Below are positions 35,478-45,174 of a stretch of DNA of 64,000 bases, piece after piece (within the stretch, counting starts at the first letter, position 1; every line of letters begins with the position of its first letter). The stretch spans positions 1-64,000 of the forward strand of contig NZ_VTZU01000022.1 in NCBI RefSeq assembly GCF_008370685.1. Reading direction: 5' to 3'. The notes under the pieces are model-generated. The model did no database searches, was not told the origin of the DNA, and worked only from the letters and a program-made list of their open reading frames with translations. Made by a program: the position numbers and the translations under genes. The stretch is from Aquimarina sp. RZ0. GTDB taxonomy: Bacteria > Bacteroidota > Bacteroidia > Flavobacteriales > Flavobacteriaceae.

Positions 35478-36731
35478 TTATAATTTATAAGTTAAACCCA
35501 AACCTGGCGAAAAAGCACTTGATTTATATGTTCCTTCAAAAGGAATATTCTGCCCATCTTCCTGATAAAAATCATAAGATTCGTCTATTTCTTCGAATCT
35601 TAGATAAAAGAAAGAAGCATCAATCGCCAATCTGGGCGTGATAGCAACACTAAATCCTCCAGTAAATCCATCTGAATCGTTACGAGGGGTTTCTGGTGCA
35701 AAGAAACCTGACTGAACAGGAGACTCATCACGATAATATCCTGCACGTAGTGATATTTTGGAAGTAGCATCATATTGCAACCCAAATCGATACACAGAAG
35801 AGTCTTTATAATTACGTGGGTTTAAAGAAGAAGCTCCATTACCAAAGGTAATATCCAAAGATTCATAAACACTCCAATACTGCCTGTTATAATCAAAAGC
35901 AAATAACCATTTATCCAGGAACTCATATGACAATCCTATTGTTAACTCTGCCGGTAGTGGTAATTCTGCATTAAATGTAGTTGCTCCATTTGCAGGAATC
36001 CCAGGTCTTGTAGATATAGGAAAATTACTGAATGTAGCCTCCCCATCTTCTGCTTCTAAAATAATTTCGCTTCGATAACTAAATCCTAATCTAAATTTTT
36101 CTGTGGGTGAAAACATACCACCAATACTCCATCCCCAGTTTGTAACCCCAGAATCGTCAACCGCAATATTAGAACGATTACCATCAATATCTGTTGCAGT
36201 CCTACTCGCATTACGGTCAAATTTAACAGAGCCTGTAACAAAAATAGGTCCTCCACCAATACTAAAATATTCTGAAAGCTTAAAAGACACCACTGGCTGC
36301 ACATAGATGGCTGCCAATTCTATGCTATTAACCAAATGAGAACCTGCCCAATCGGTAGGCCAGGTAACCTCGCTACCATAGGGAGTATAGATCCCTAAAC
36401 CTAAAGACATCCAATCATTAACTTTATAAGATCCATACAGATTAAGCGGAGTACCTACTGAGCTATCCGTCTCTGCAGAAAGCCCAAATTCGCTATTTTG
36501 ATAAATCACATCGGTAAAAATACCACTTGCTCCAACACTAACATTTAATTTATTTTCTAAGTATACAAGACCTGCAGGGTTAAAAAACACCAACTCAGCA
36601 CTATTGACCACCGCGACACCTGTATGCCCCATTGCTATAGCTCTCTGCCCTTGCACACTCACTCTGTATCCACCGGCATAAGTGATCAATGTCACCAAGG
36701 CAAATAGAACCAATAATAATAGTTTTTTCAT
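35478..36731 (-). CDS. OmpP1/FadL/TodX-family outer-membrane porin
   Basis: 417 residues. After the signal peptide (ALVTLITYAGGYRVS) come the FadL hallmarks GQRAIAMGHTGVAVVNSAELV and FFNPAGLV, then amphipathic beta strands to a terminal SPGLGLTYKL. Aromatic-ended barrel strands fit a transporter of hydrophobic compounds. It precedes the SGNH lipoprotein on the same strand with a 7-nt gap, so they are cotranscribed. Confidence 0.92.
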   Translation of the reverse strand: MKKLLLLVLFALVTLITYAGGYRVSVQGQRAIAMGHTGVAVVNSAELVFFNPAGLVYLENKLNVSVGASGIFTDVIYQNSEFGLSAETDSSVGTPLNLYGSYKVNDWMSLGLGIYTPYGSEVTWPTDWAGSHLVNSIELAAIYVQPVVSFKLSEYFSIGGGPIFVTGSVKFDRNASRTATDIDGNRSNIAVDDSGVTNWGWSIGGMFSPTEKFRLGFSYRSEIILEAEDGEATFSNFPISTRPGIPANGATTFNAELPLPAELTIGLSYEFLDKWLFAFDYNRQYWSVYESLDITFGNGASSLNPRNYKDSSVYRFGLQYDATSKISLRAGYYRDESPVQSGFFAPETPRNDSDGFTGGFSVAITPRLAIDASFFYLRFEEIDESYDFYQEDGQNIPFEGTYKSSAFSPGLGLTYKL

Positions 36732-36843
36732 AATTAATTAGAATTGTTTTTTAGAATTTAATAAATAATGTTCCAAATTTAATAGAAAATAATAATTTTC
36801 CAAGAAATTCATCAAAATATTATGCGTACATAGTATTTTTATT

Positions 36844-37611
36844 TTACATTTTAACAAACGCTACTAATTCATTCAAAAATGCTGTTGGATTTTCTGCATG
36901 TAACCAGTGTCCAGCATCAGAAATTTCTTTTATGATCGAATTAGGAAATTGTTCTGTAATACGAAACACATCTTCTTCAAGTATATAATTTGATTTACTT
37001 CCTTTCAAAAAGAGAGTTTCTCCCTTAAATATAAGATTTTTGGCAAGCTCTGCACCTATTTCAGATGACTTTTTTATTAATGCGCTTAGATATATCCGTA
37101 ATCCAAGTTCTCCTTTTTGTTTCCAGAATAGGTTCTTCATTAGAAATAAACGCACGCCAGCATCTCTCACATAAACGCTTAGCGCTTCATCTACATCTTT
37201 TCTTTCTTTAAGAACTTCGAAATCCAATGAAGCTAAACCATCTAATATATCCTGATGATGCAATGGGTAATATTTAGGACCAATATCAGCTATAATCATT
37301 TTTCTTAGCAATTCAGGATATTGAGATGCAAAAAACATGGCGGTTTTTCCACCCATAGAATGCCCGAGCAATATTATAGTATCCAGATCATTATCATTGC
37401 AATATTCTAATAAATCCTGCGCTAAAAGCGAATAATCAAATTCATCACTATGAGGACTACGCCCATGGTTTCGTTGATCTATCAGGTGTACCTGATACCC
37501 TTGTTCTGCTATTTTTTTACCAAGAGTTTTCCAATTATCCCCCATCCCCAAAAATCCATGTAAGATTACGAATGGATCTCCATCACCAATAACATTAGCA
37601 TATAATTTCAT
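36844..37611 (-). CDS. Alpha/beta hydrolase, YbfF-like
   Basis: 255 residues. Family features: LHGFLGMGDNW near the oxyanion hole, DQRNHGRSPHS, the nucleophile elbow GHSMGGKTA, and the late Asp/His region terminating in ISDAGHWLHAENP. This resembles E. coli YbfF esterase. The substrate is unknown. It is 11 nt after pdxJ and probably cotranscribed. Confidence 0.9.
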   Translation of the reverse strand: MKLYANVIGDGDPFVILHGFLGMGDNWKTLGKKIAEQGYQVHLIDQRNHGRSPHSDEFDYSLLAQDLLEYCNDNDLDTIILLGHSMGGKTAMFFASQYPELLRKMIIADIGPKYYPLHHQDILDGLASLDFEVLKERKDVDEALSVYVRDAGVRLFLMKNLFWKQKGELGLRIYLSALIKKSSEIGAELAKNLIFKGETLFLKGSKSNYILEEDVFRITEQFPNSIIKEISDAGHWLHAENPTAFLNELVAFVKM

Positions 37612-37622
37612 CCCTAAACTGA

Positions 37623-38336
37623 TTATTTTAATCTATGTAAATACATATTCACCACATTTTCCATCCCTAAATATAGTGCTTCGCTTATTAATGCGTGACC
37701 AATAGAAACCTCTAGCAATCCTGGTACATTTTCTTTAAAAAACTTAATATTATCAAGAGATAGATCGTGCCCCGCATTCACACCTAAACCTAAATCGTTA
37801 GCCAATTGTGCACAATCTGTATACGGTATAACTGAGTCCATATTCCCCATAGCATATGCTGAGGCAAAAGCTTCTGTATATAACTCTATCCTATCTGTTC
37901 CTGTATCTTTGGCTTCCTGAATCACTTCCTTCTTAGGGTCGACAAAAATTGAAGTTCTAATCCCGTTACGCTTAAACTCAGAAATCACCTCTTGCAGAAA
38001 CGCCTTATGCTTTTTTGTATCCCATCCGGCATTACTGGTTATTGCATTTTCTGCATCAGGAACCAAGGTTACCTGAGTAGGTTTGATGGCTAGTACAAGA
38101 TCAATAAATTTAGGTATTGGATTACCTTCTATATTATATTCTGTATGTACAACAGGTTTCAAATCAAAAGCATCCTGATATCTAATATGTCGTTCATCTG
38201 GCCTGGGATGGATTGTTACGCCTTCTCCTCCAAAACCCTGTATATCAACGGCTACTTTAAGTAAATTTGGAACATCTCCTCCTCTGGAATTTCGTAATGT
38301 TGCTATTTTATTAACATTAACACTTAACTTTGTCAT
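37623..38336 (-). CDS. pdxJ: Pyridoxine 5'-phosphate synthase
   Basis: 237 residues from ATG 38336, usual length. Motifs: LSVNVNKIATLRNSRGG, TIHPRPDERHI, LVPDAENAITSNAGWD and GHALISEALYLG. It condenses 3-amino-2-oxopropyl phosphate with deoxyxylulose 5-phosphate in vitamin B6 synthesis. A longer start at 38366 is rejected because it falls in the predicted promoter. Confidence 0.96.
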   Translation of the reverse strand: MTKLSVNVNKIATLRNSRGGDVPNLLKVAVDIQGFGGEGVTIHPRPDERHIRYQDAFDLKPVVHTEYNIEGNPIPKFIDLVLAIKPTQVTLVPDAENAITSNAGWDTKKHKAFLQEVISEFKRNGIRTSIFVDPKKEVIQEAKDTGTDRIELYTEAFASAYAMGNMDSVIPYTDCAQLANDLGLGVNAGHDLSLDNIKFFKENVPGLLEVSIGHALISEALYLGMENVVNMYLHRLK

Positions 38337-38363
38337 AGTTTTTGATGTAACTTTAGTAAAAAA

Positions 38364-38404
38364 CAAAAATACGAACTTGAGAATACCACAGTTGCATATT
38401 TTTG
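38364..38404. promoter_or_regulatory. Divergent promoter boxes of pdxJ and the CBS-domain gene
   Basis: Minus strand: TATTTTTG (38371-38364) is the -7 box for pdxJ. Plus strand: TATTTTTG (38397-38404), with TTG at 38377-38379 (17-nt gap), serves the CBS gene. Both match TAnnTTTG. They overlap the longer alternative starts of both genes, which argues against those starts. Confidence 0.55.
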
Positions 38405-38434
38405 ATTAATTTGCATAAAAAAGCCCCGGGAATT

Positions 38435-39091
38435 ATGAAAACAAGTTTATACATTATAAATGAGATAGCACCGCTTTCTTCAAATTCAATAGTTGCAGAC
38501 GCACAAGTATTGTTTAATGAGTTAACCTACACTCATTTTCCAGTTCTAAAAAACAATACTTATATGGGATGTATCTCTGAAGCTGATATACGATGTTTTG
38601 AAGCAGAAAAAACATTAGATTCGTATCAATATGCCTTAGAAGGTTTCTTTGTAAGGAGTGATGCTAATTGGTTAGATATTTTAGAATCTTTTGCCCAGAA
38701 CCACTCCAATATAATACCAGTGCTTGATGATGCCAATAATTATCAAGGGTATTTCGAACTAAGAGATATTATGAACCTCTTTAATGAAACTCCTTTTCTC
38801 AGCGAGCCCGGTAATATTTTAATAGTAGAAAAAGGTATCTTAGACTATTCATTTAGTGAGGTTGCACAAATTATCGAGTCCAACAATGCTAAATTGTTAG
38901 GCTTATTTATTTCTAATATGGAAAATGATGTAGCGCAAATCACTGTGAAAATAAATGATAGCGACATTAATAATATTGTTCAGACTTTCAGACGATATAG
39001 CTATAATATAGTATCGAAGCATCATGAAGATTCATTCTTAAGCAATCTTAAAGAAAGATCTCAATATTTAGAGAAATATCTCAACATATAA
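38435..39091 (+). CDS. CBS-domain protein
   Basis: 218 residues. Two CBS motifs occupy about residues 1-120 (for example IVADAQVLFNELTYTHFPVL and IIPVLDDANNYQGYFELRD). The C-terminal part (about 130-218) resembles an ACT-like regulatory segment (GILDYSFSEVAQIIESNN). Probably a nucleotide sensor; target unknown. It is cotranscribed with nadK, which starts 27 nt later. Confidence 0.88.
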   Translation: MKTSLYIINEIAPLSSNSIVADAQVLFNELTYTHFPVLKNNTYMGCISEADIRCFEAEKTLDSYQYALEGFFVRSDANWLDILESFAQNHSNIIPVLDDANNYQGYFELRDIMNLFNETPFLSEPGNILIVEKGILDYSFSEVAQIIESNNAKLLGLFISNMENDVAQITVKINDSDINNIVQTFRRYSYNIVSKHHEDSFLSNLKERSQYLEKYLNI

Positions 39092-39118
39092 AAACCGATT
39101 AATACAAATCAAACGATA

Positions 39119-40003
39119 ATGAAGATAGGTATTTATGGCCAGTTTTATCACGAAAAATCCGGAGTATATATCCAGCAATTACTAGAAACACTCGACAAAA
39201 ACAATATAGAGGTCGTTATTGAGAAAAATTTTCTGGAACTCATAAATCTCCACGATGACATTGATAAAAGCTATTCTCACTTCAGTACTTTTGAAGAATT
39301 AGATCATTCGTATGATCTTTTTTTTAGCATTGGTGGTGATGGTACAATTCTTAAAACGATAACTTATGTAAGAGATCTGGGAATCCCGATTGCAGGAATC
39401 AACACAGGGAGACTAGGCTTTTTGGCAACAATTCAAAAAGAAGAGATTCAGGATAGTATTGATCTTATACTAAATAAAGAATTTTATCTGTCTCCCCGAA
39501 GTATTGTTACCATAGAAACAGTACCACAAAGTAAAGAGTTTGGCGTTTTAAACTTTGCTATGAATGAGATTGCGGTTAGCCGAAGAAACACAACCTCTAT
39601 GATTACAGTACATACAAGCTTAAATGACGAGTTTCTTACTTCTTATTGGGCTGACGGACTTATTGTATGTACTCCTACGGGATCCACAGGGTATTCATTA
39701 AGCTGTGGTGGCCCCGTTATGATGCCTGACGCTGAGAGCATGGTACTAACGCCCATTGCACCGCATAACCTTAATGCCCGACCATTAGTCATTCCTGATA
39801 ATCAAGAAATAAAACTAAAAATTTCGAGTCGAGAAGATAATTATTTGGTATCTCTGGATTCAAGAGTTCATACATTACCTAATGAAACCACTATAATAAT
39901 AAAGAAAGCTCCTTTTAAAATTAATATGGTCGTATTAGGCGGAGATAGTTTCTTAAAAACATTGAGAAAAAAGATGCTTTGGGGAGAAGATAAACGGAAT
40001 TAA
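39119..40003 (+). CDS. nadK: NAD kinase
   Basis: 294 residues. Motifs: FFSIGGDGTILKT, GINTGRLGFLA, NEIAVSRRNTTSM and DGLIVCTPTGSTGYSLS, the full set of the NAD-kinase family. It phosphorylates NAD+ to NADP+. The start 27 nt after the CBS gene suggests an operon that may respond to nucleotide levels through the CBS protein (inference). Confidence 0.97.
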   Translation: MKIGIYGQFYHEKSGVYIQQLLETLDKNNIEVVIEKNFLELINLHDDIDKSYSHFSTFEELDHSYDLFFSIGGDGTILKTITYVRDLGIPIAGINTGRLGFLATIQKEEIQDSIDLILNKEFYLSPRSIVTIETVPQSKEFGVLNFAMNEIAVSRRNTTSMITVHTSLNDEFLTSYWADGLIVCTPTGSTGYSLSCGGPVMMPDAESMVLTPIAPHNLNARPLVIPDNQEIKLKISSREDNYLVSLDSRVHTLPNETTIIIKKAPFKINMVVLGGDSFLKTLRKKMLWGEDKRN

Positions 40004-40058
40004 ACAATAAATTCTTTTAAAAAGTGTTTTTTAATTCATACTCTTTTACTCAAATTCT

Positions 40059-40086
40059 TTTGAACTAAAGTTAATTGTTATATTTG
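40059..40086 (+). promoter_or_regulatory. Promoter of the porin-like gene (TTTG-N16-TAnnTTTG)
   Basis: TTTG (40059-40062) and TATATTTG (40079-40086), with 16 nt between. The downstream ATG is at 40104. It probably serves the whole 40104-45684 envelope-biogenesis block. Confidence 0.55.
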
Positions 40087-40103
40087 CAAACTTTTGAAAA
40101 TCT

Positions 40104-40790
40104 ATGAGATACTTAGCATCCTTTGTATTTGTCTTGCTTTTTGCGCAATCTATTACCTCACAAACCTATGAAGTAGGCATAATGTTAGGAGGTTCTAATT
40201 ATATTGGTGATGTAGGTTCCACCACATACATCGCTCCTAATGACCTTGCTGTGGGCGCAATTGCAAAATGGAACCGAAGTAAAAGACACGCGTTTAGAGC
40301 CTCGTTTCTGTATGCAGAGCTTAATGCAGATGACGCACAGGGCGATGCAAGAAGAGAAGCCAGAGGTTTAAGTTTTACTAATTCTGTAAAAGAGATATCT
40401 GTAGGATTAGAATTTAATTTCTGGGATTGGTATTTATATGAGTACGAATCTCAATTTACCCCTTATTTGTACACTGGTGTAACAGGTTTCAGCTATGGCG
40501 CCAAGGCAATAGATCCTACTGATAATAATCGAATTAACACGTATAGTAATCGATGGAATCTTGCAATTCCGATGGTAGTTGGTATTAAAAAAACCATTGG
40601 TCGTCATTGGATACTGGGGGCCGAGATCGGAGCAAGATATACATTCACTGACAATCTGGATGGTAGCAATCCTGATAGTGGGTTTGATGCAAATAAATTT
40701 GGTAATCTAGATAATAATGACTGGTATGTATTTACTGGCATCACATTATCGTTTACATGGGGTAGAATACCATGTTATTGTGCTTTTTAA
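40104..40790 (+). CDS. DUF6089 porin-like outer-membrane protein
   Basis: 228 residues. Signal peptide (FVFVLLFAQSITSQ), then EVGIMLGGSNYIGDVGSTTYI, the DUF6089 signature, and beta-barrel strands rich in aromatic residues with a GVTGFSYGAKA segment. The protein ends RIPCYCAF. It commonly precedes uppS and bamA in Flavobacteriia, as here, and probably forms a small barrel. The role is unknown. Confidence 0.9.
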   Translation: MRYLASFVFVLLFAQSITSQTYEVGIMLGGSNYIGDVGSTTYIAPNDLAVGAIAKWNRSKRHAFRASFLYAELNADDAQGDARREARGLSFTNSVKEISVGLEFNFWDWYLYEYESQFTPYLYTGVTGFSYGAKAIDPTDNNRINTYSNRWNLAIPMVVGIKKTIGRHWILGAEIGARYTFTDNLDGSNPDSGFDANKFGNLDNNDWYVFTGITLSFTWGRIPCYCAF

Positions 40791-40795
40791 AAAAA

Positions 40796-41533
40796 ATGAT
40801 CAATAAAGAACAATTAAACTCTAACATCCCAAAACATGTGGCTATCATTATGGATGGCAACGGTAGATGGGCAAAAAAGAAAGGTTTTTTCAGAGCAATA
40901 GGCCACGAAAATGGTACCAAAGCAGTTAGGGAAGCAGTAGAGGGAGCTGCACAAATCGGTGTAAAATATCTTACATTATATGCTTTTTCAACAGAAAACT
41001 GGAATAGACCTAAGCTAGAAGTAGATACTTTAATGAAACTTTTGGTTAGCTCTTTAAAGAAGGAAATAGAGACACTTCAAAAAAATAATATTCGATTAAA
41101 TGCTATAGGAAATCTACAAGCACTGCCAGAAAAAGCAAGAAAAGAACTTACTGAAGTTATAGAAAAGACAAAGACTAACGAGCACATGACCCTTTCATTA
41201 GCTCTTAGTTATGGTAGTCGAGAGGAGCTGATAAAAACTATACAAGATATAAGTATTAAAGTTAAAAATAATGTACTTTCGCCACATCTTATAAATGAAA
41301 CAGTCATTAATAAGCATTTGTATACCAAAAACCTTCCAGATGTAGACTTATTAATACGTACCAGTGGAGAACAACGTATTAGTAATTTCTTACTATGGCA
41401 AATTGCGTATGCAGAATTATATTTTACAGAGATACTATGGCCAGATTTTAAACAATCAGATTTATTTGAAGCCGTATTAAATTATCAACAAAGAGAGAGA
41501 AGATTTGGAAAAACTAGTGAGCAGCTTAGTTAA
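40796..41533 (+). CDS. uppS: Undecaprenyl pyrophosphate synthase (isoprenyl transferase)
   Basis: 245 residues from ATG 40796. Motifs: HVAIIMDGNGRWAKKKGF with the catalytic Asp, GHENGTKAV, LTLYAFSTENW and LIRTSGEQRISNFLLWQ. It makes the C55 lipid carrier for peptidoglycan precursors. It starts 5 nt after the DUF6089 stop and ends 4 nt before bamA. Confidence 0.97.
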   Translation: MINKEQLNSNIPKHVAIIMDGNGRWAKKKGFFRAIGHENGTKAVREAVEGAAQIGVKYLTLYAFSTENWNRPKLEVDTLMKLLVSSLKKEIETLQKNNIRLNAIGNLQALPEKARKELTEVIEKTKTNEHMTLSLALSYGSREELIKTIQDISIKVKNNVLSPHLINETVINKHLYTKNLPDVDLLIRTSGEQRISNFLLWQIAYAELYFTEILWPDFKQSDLFEAVLNYQQRERRFGKTSEQLS

Positions 41534-41537
41534 AAAG

Positions 41538-44231
41538 ATGACAAAAAAATTACCTATCACGTATTTTGCATTCATTGCTTTTTTATTAAATACAATATTA
41601 CTTTCAGCACAAAACATCCCCAGTACAAATGGCAAAGAATATGTCATTGGAGACATCAAGGTTACAGGATTAACTACCTACAACGAAAATACTGTTATTA
41701 CCTATACAGGTCTTAAAAATGGGGAGCGAATTCTACTTCCCGGAGATCGTATAAGTCAAATTATTAAAAAACTTTGGGATCTTGAATTATTTAGTGACAT
41801 TAATTTTTACATCACAAGAGTAGAGGGAGAAACCGCTTATTTAGAACTAAATATACAGGAAGTACCCGAATTAAAAGAAGCACGTATAGAAGGTGTCAAA
41901 AAACGTAAAGCTGAAGAATTAATTAAAGATAACGGTCTTAATCCTGGATCCAAAGTAACTGAAAATCTCATCACTACAACGCGTAATTTTATTACCAATA
42001 AGTATCGTAAAGATGGATATCTCAATACAAAAGTTCTTATCAATACCATTGCTATTGAGGATACTCTTCCTACAAACAAGGTAAATATGCTTGTAAAAAT
42101 AGATAAAGGAGATCGGGTAAAAGTAGAAAACATTAGTATTAATGGAAATTCCCAGCTTACAGATAACAAAGTTAGAGCTTCCATGAAAAACACAAAACGC
42201 AAAAAACCCTGGAGGTTCTGGAAAAGATCTAAATATATCAAAGCAGACTATCAGGAAGACAAAGAAAATATCATAAGCAAGTATAAAGAAAAAGGATATA
42301 GAGACGCTCGTATTACCTCTGATTCTTTGATTGTAGAAAGTGACAATAGCGTGTCGCTAAACCTTACTATCGAAGAAGGTAATAAGCATTATTTTGGAAA
42401 TATTAATTTCTTAGGAAATAGTGTTTACACAGACCGACAACTTGCCAGACAATTAGTCATTAAAAAGGGAGATGTATACAATGGCGTACTGCTAGAAAAA
42501 CAAATTGCTGATAATACCAGGCCTGATGCTAATGATTTAACAAACTTATATCAGAACAACGGGTATTTGTTCTCCAGTATTGATGCCGTAGAAACCAATA
42601 TTAAAAATGATACAATCGATTTTGAAATCAGGATTCGCGAAGGAAAACTAGTACATTTTGACCACATTACAGTAACGGGTAATGACAAAACGAATGACCA
42701 CGTAGTTTACAGGATTCTAAGAACAAGACCAGGACAGGTTTACAGCAAAGACCTTGTAGTAAGAACTGTTAGAGAAATTGGACAGCTTGGATTCTTTGAT
42801 CCTGAGCAATTAGAACCTCAGTTTAAAAATGCAGATCCGCAGGCAGGAACAATAGATATCAATTACCCTGTAGTAGAAAAAGGAGCTAGTCAAATCGAGC
42901 TCCAGGGAGGTTTTGGAGGTGGTGGTTTTGTAGGAACTCTAGGATTAGCATTTAGTAATTTTTCTATCAGAAATATTTTTAAGAAAGAAGCTTATACACC
43001 TCTTCCTATGGGAGATGGTCAAACACTTAGAATAAGAGCTCAGGCAAGTCAGTTTTTTCAAACATACAGCCTATCGTTTATAGAACCCTGGTTAGGAGGA
43101 AAAAAACCTTTCCAGTTATCCACATCACTATCGCACTCAACACAGTTTTCTGTTAGCAATAGCAGAGGCAGAAACAGAGAAATAAACAGAGATAGTAAAT
43201 TTTTAATCACCGGAGCATCTGTTGGTATTGCAAAAAGATTAAATTGGCCGGATAATTACTTCACCCTATCCCAGGCAATAAGTTATCAGCATTATAACCT
43301 TAAAAACTTTAATAATGGACTATTTACCTTTGGTAATGGTTTTTCTAACAATCTATCTTATACAATAGGAATCAATAGAAATAATACTGCTGTTAACCCT
43401 ATTTTCCCTACTTCCGGTTCTGATTTTAATTTAGTAGCCAAATTGTCATTACCATACTCTTTATGGGATGGGACTGATTATAGTGAACTTGCAAATAGAA
43501 GAAATGAAATAGGTATACAAGAAAACGAACTAATACTCGACAATCCTGGTTTAACCGATAATAGAGGGAACATCATAAATCCAGATGTAAATAACAGTGC
43601 TGCAGAACAGATCACTAATATCAGGCGAGAAACAGGAGAAATAGATCAGGAACGTTTTGACTGGTTAGAATATTACAAGATAAAATTTGATGCCACCTGG
43701 TACACAACCATAACTAAAATAGGAAAGAATCCATTAGTATTAAAAACATCTGGAGAATATGGTTTTCTGGGCGCCTATAATAATAATAGAGGAAATATCC
43801 CTTTTGAGAGATTCTTTGTGGGAGGTGATGGATTAGGAGCTACAGCACTTGATGGCAGAGAGGTTATCGCATTAAGAGGATATGAAAACAATTCGATAAC
43901 ACCGCTTAATAGCACTGATGGGACAATTTCTGATAATAACGGGGCAACAATATATAATAAATATTCGTTAGAACTTCGGTATCCGATAACTCTAAAGCCC
44001 TCAGCATCGATATATGCGTTGGCTTTTATAGAAGGAGGAGCTACTTATGATAGTTTTAAAAGGTTCAATCCGTTTCAATTAAATCGTTCTGCTGGAGTAG
44101 GTTTACGTATCTTTATGCCTGCATTTGGATTATTAGGTATTGATTTTGGATATGGTTTTGATCCTATTCCCGGGCTGGAAACAGAACCTCACGGTTGGGA
44201 ACCTCATTTTATCATAGGACAACAATTTTAA
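41538..44231 (+). CDS. bamA: Outer-membrane assembly factor BamA
   Basis: 897 residues from ATG 41538. Signal peptide, five POTRA repeats (for example YVIGDIKVTGLTTYNENTV and VKVENISINGNSQLTDNKV) and a C-terminal Omp85 barrel with GLGATALDGREVIALRGYEN, a typical insertase region, and terminal HFIIGQQF ending in Phe. It inserts barrels into the outer membrane. Two OmpH/Skp chaperone genes follow. Confidence 0.96.
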   Translation: MTKKLPITYFAFIAFLLNTILLSAQNIPSTNGKEYVIGDIKVTGLTTYNENTVITYTGLKNGERILLPGDRISQIIKKLWDLELFSDINFYITRVEGETAYLELNIQEVPELKEARIEGVKKRKAEELIKDNGLNPGSKVTENLITTTRNFITNKYRKDGYLNTKVLINTIAIEDTLPTNKVNMLVKIDKGDRVKVENISINGNSQLTDNKVRASMKNTKRKKPWRFWKRSKYIKADYQEDKENIISKYKEKGYRDARITSDSLIVESDNSVSLNLTIEEGNKHYFGNINFLGNSVYTDRQLARQLVIKKGDVYNGVLLEKQIADNTRPDANDLTNLYQNNGYLFSSIDAVETNIKNDTIDFEIRIREGKLVHFDHITVTGNDKTNDHVVYRILRTRPGQVYSKDLVVRTVREIGQLGFFDPEQLEPQFKNADPQAGTIDINYPVVEKGASQIELQGGFGGGGFVGTLGLAFSNFSIRNIFKKEAYTPLPMGDGQTLRIRAQASQFFQTYSLSFIEPWLGGKKPFQLSTSLSHSTQFSVSNSRGRNREINRDSKFLITGASVGIAKRLNWPDNYFTLSQAISYQHYNLKNFNNGLFTFGNGFSNNLSYTIGINRNNTAVNPIFPTSGSDFNLVAKLSLPYSLWDGTDYSELANRRNEIGIQENELILDNPGLTDNRGNIINPDVNNSAAEQITNIRRETGEIDQERFDWLEYYKIKFDATWYTTITKIGKNPLVLKTSGEYGFLGAYNNNRGNIPFERFFVGGDGLGATALDGREVIALRGYENNSITPLNSTDGTISDNNGATIYNKYSLELRYPITLKPSASIYALAFIEGGATYDSFKRFNPFQLNRSAGVGLRIFMPAFGLLGIDFGYGFDPIPGLETEPHGWEPHFIIGQQF

Positions 44232-44267
44232 TTTTGGCACGATTATTTCTATAAACAAAACAGGATT

Positions 44268-45128
44268 ATGAAAACAAGAGTTCTTTTAGTAATAACAACG
44301 ATTCTTTGGTTAGCTGTTTCCAATTCCGCAGAGGCACAAAAAGGTATAAGAATTGGATATATAGATATGGAGTATATCTTAGAAAATGTTCCTGAGTACA
44401 ATGAAGCCTCAGCAGATTTAGAAACGAAAGTACAAAAATGGAAAGTTGAAATAGAAGCTGAGTTAAAAGTAGTGGAACAAATGAGAAAAGATCTCAATAA
44501 CGAACGTGTTTTACTGACTAAAGAGCTTATTGAAGAAAGAGAAGAAGATATTTTCTTTAAAGAAAAAGAAATTCTGGAATATCAGCAAAAAAGATTTGGT
44601 CCTAACGGAGATTTATTTATCCAGAAAAAAAGATTGGTTCAACCTGTACAGGATCAGGTTTTTATCATCGTACAAGAAGTTGCTAAAAGTGGGAAGTATG
44701 ATTTTGTTTTTGATAAATCATCAGACATGGTTATGCTGTATTCTGCAGACAGATATGATATTAGCGATAAAGTATTACTAAGAATTAACAGAGCATCCAA
44801 AAGAAAGCAAGTAAATAGCAGAAAAGAGAAAAAAGCACTGGAAAGAGAAGAAAAAAGAAATTCTACTCAAGAAAAAGAAGTGACAGACAGAGAAAAGAAT
44901 GTTTCAAAAAAACAAGCGGAGAGAGAACAACTGCTAGAAGAAAGAAAGGCTGCCAGAGATTCTATCAGGGCTGCGAAGAAGAAAGAATTTGAAGCAAGAA
45001 GAGCTAAACTTTTAGAAACTCAGAAAAGAAAAAAAGATTCTATAAAAGGGTTAAAAGAACAACTCGAAAAACAAAAAGAATCTCCCTCTAATGATGAAGG
45101 TGAAACAGAAGGAAATGAAGATAATTAG
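44268..45128 (+). CDS. OmpH/Skp-family periplasmic chaperone with long charged tail
   Basis: 286 residues. Signal peptide, then the Skp core (IRIGYIDMEYILENVPEY, long coiled-coil arms, EVAKSGKYDFVFDKSS). Beyond residue about 175 there is a highly charged Lys/Glu/Arg helical tail of more than 100 residues, absent from E. coli Skp. It escorts unfolded barrel proteins to BamA, whose gene is 36 nt upstream. Confidence 0.92.
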   Translation: MKTRVLLVITTILWLAVSNSAEAQKGIRIGYIDMEYILENVPEYNEASADLETKVQKWKVEIEAELKVVEQMRKDLNNERVLLTKELIEEREEDIFFKEKEILEYQQKRFGPNGDLFIQKKRLVQPVQDQVFIIVQEVAKSGKYDFVFDKSSDMVMLYSADRYDISDKVLLRINRASKRKQVNSRKEKKALEREEKRNSTQEKEVTDREKNVSKKQAEREQLLEERKAARDSIRAAKKKEFEARRAKLLETQKRKKDSIKGLKEQLEKQKESPSNDEGETEGNEDN

Positions 45129-45174
45129 AAAGAATAATTTTTAAATCTATATAACACAATTAATATTACTTAAA

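Noticed and set aside
38337..38366. Longer pdxJ start
   Set aside because: It overlaps the predicted -7 box; homologues begin near TKLSVNVNK.
38402..38434. TTG start for the CBS gene
   Set aside because: It lies within the promoter box TATTTTTG; ATG 38435 is preferred.
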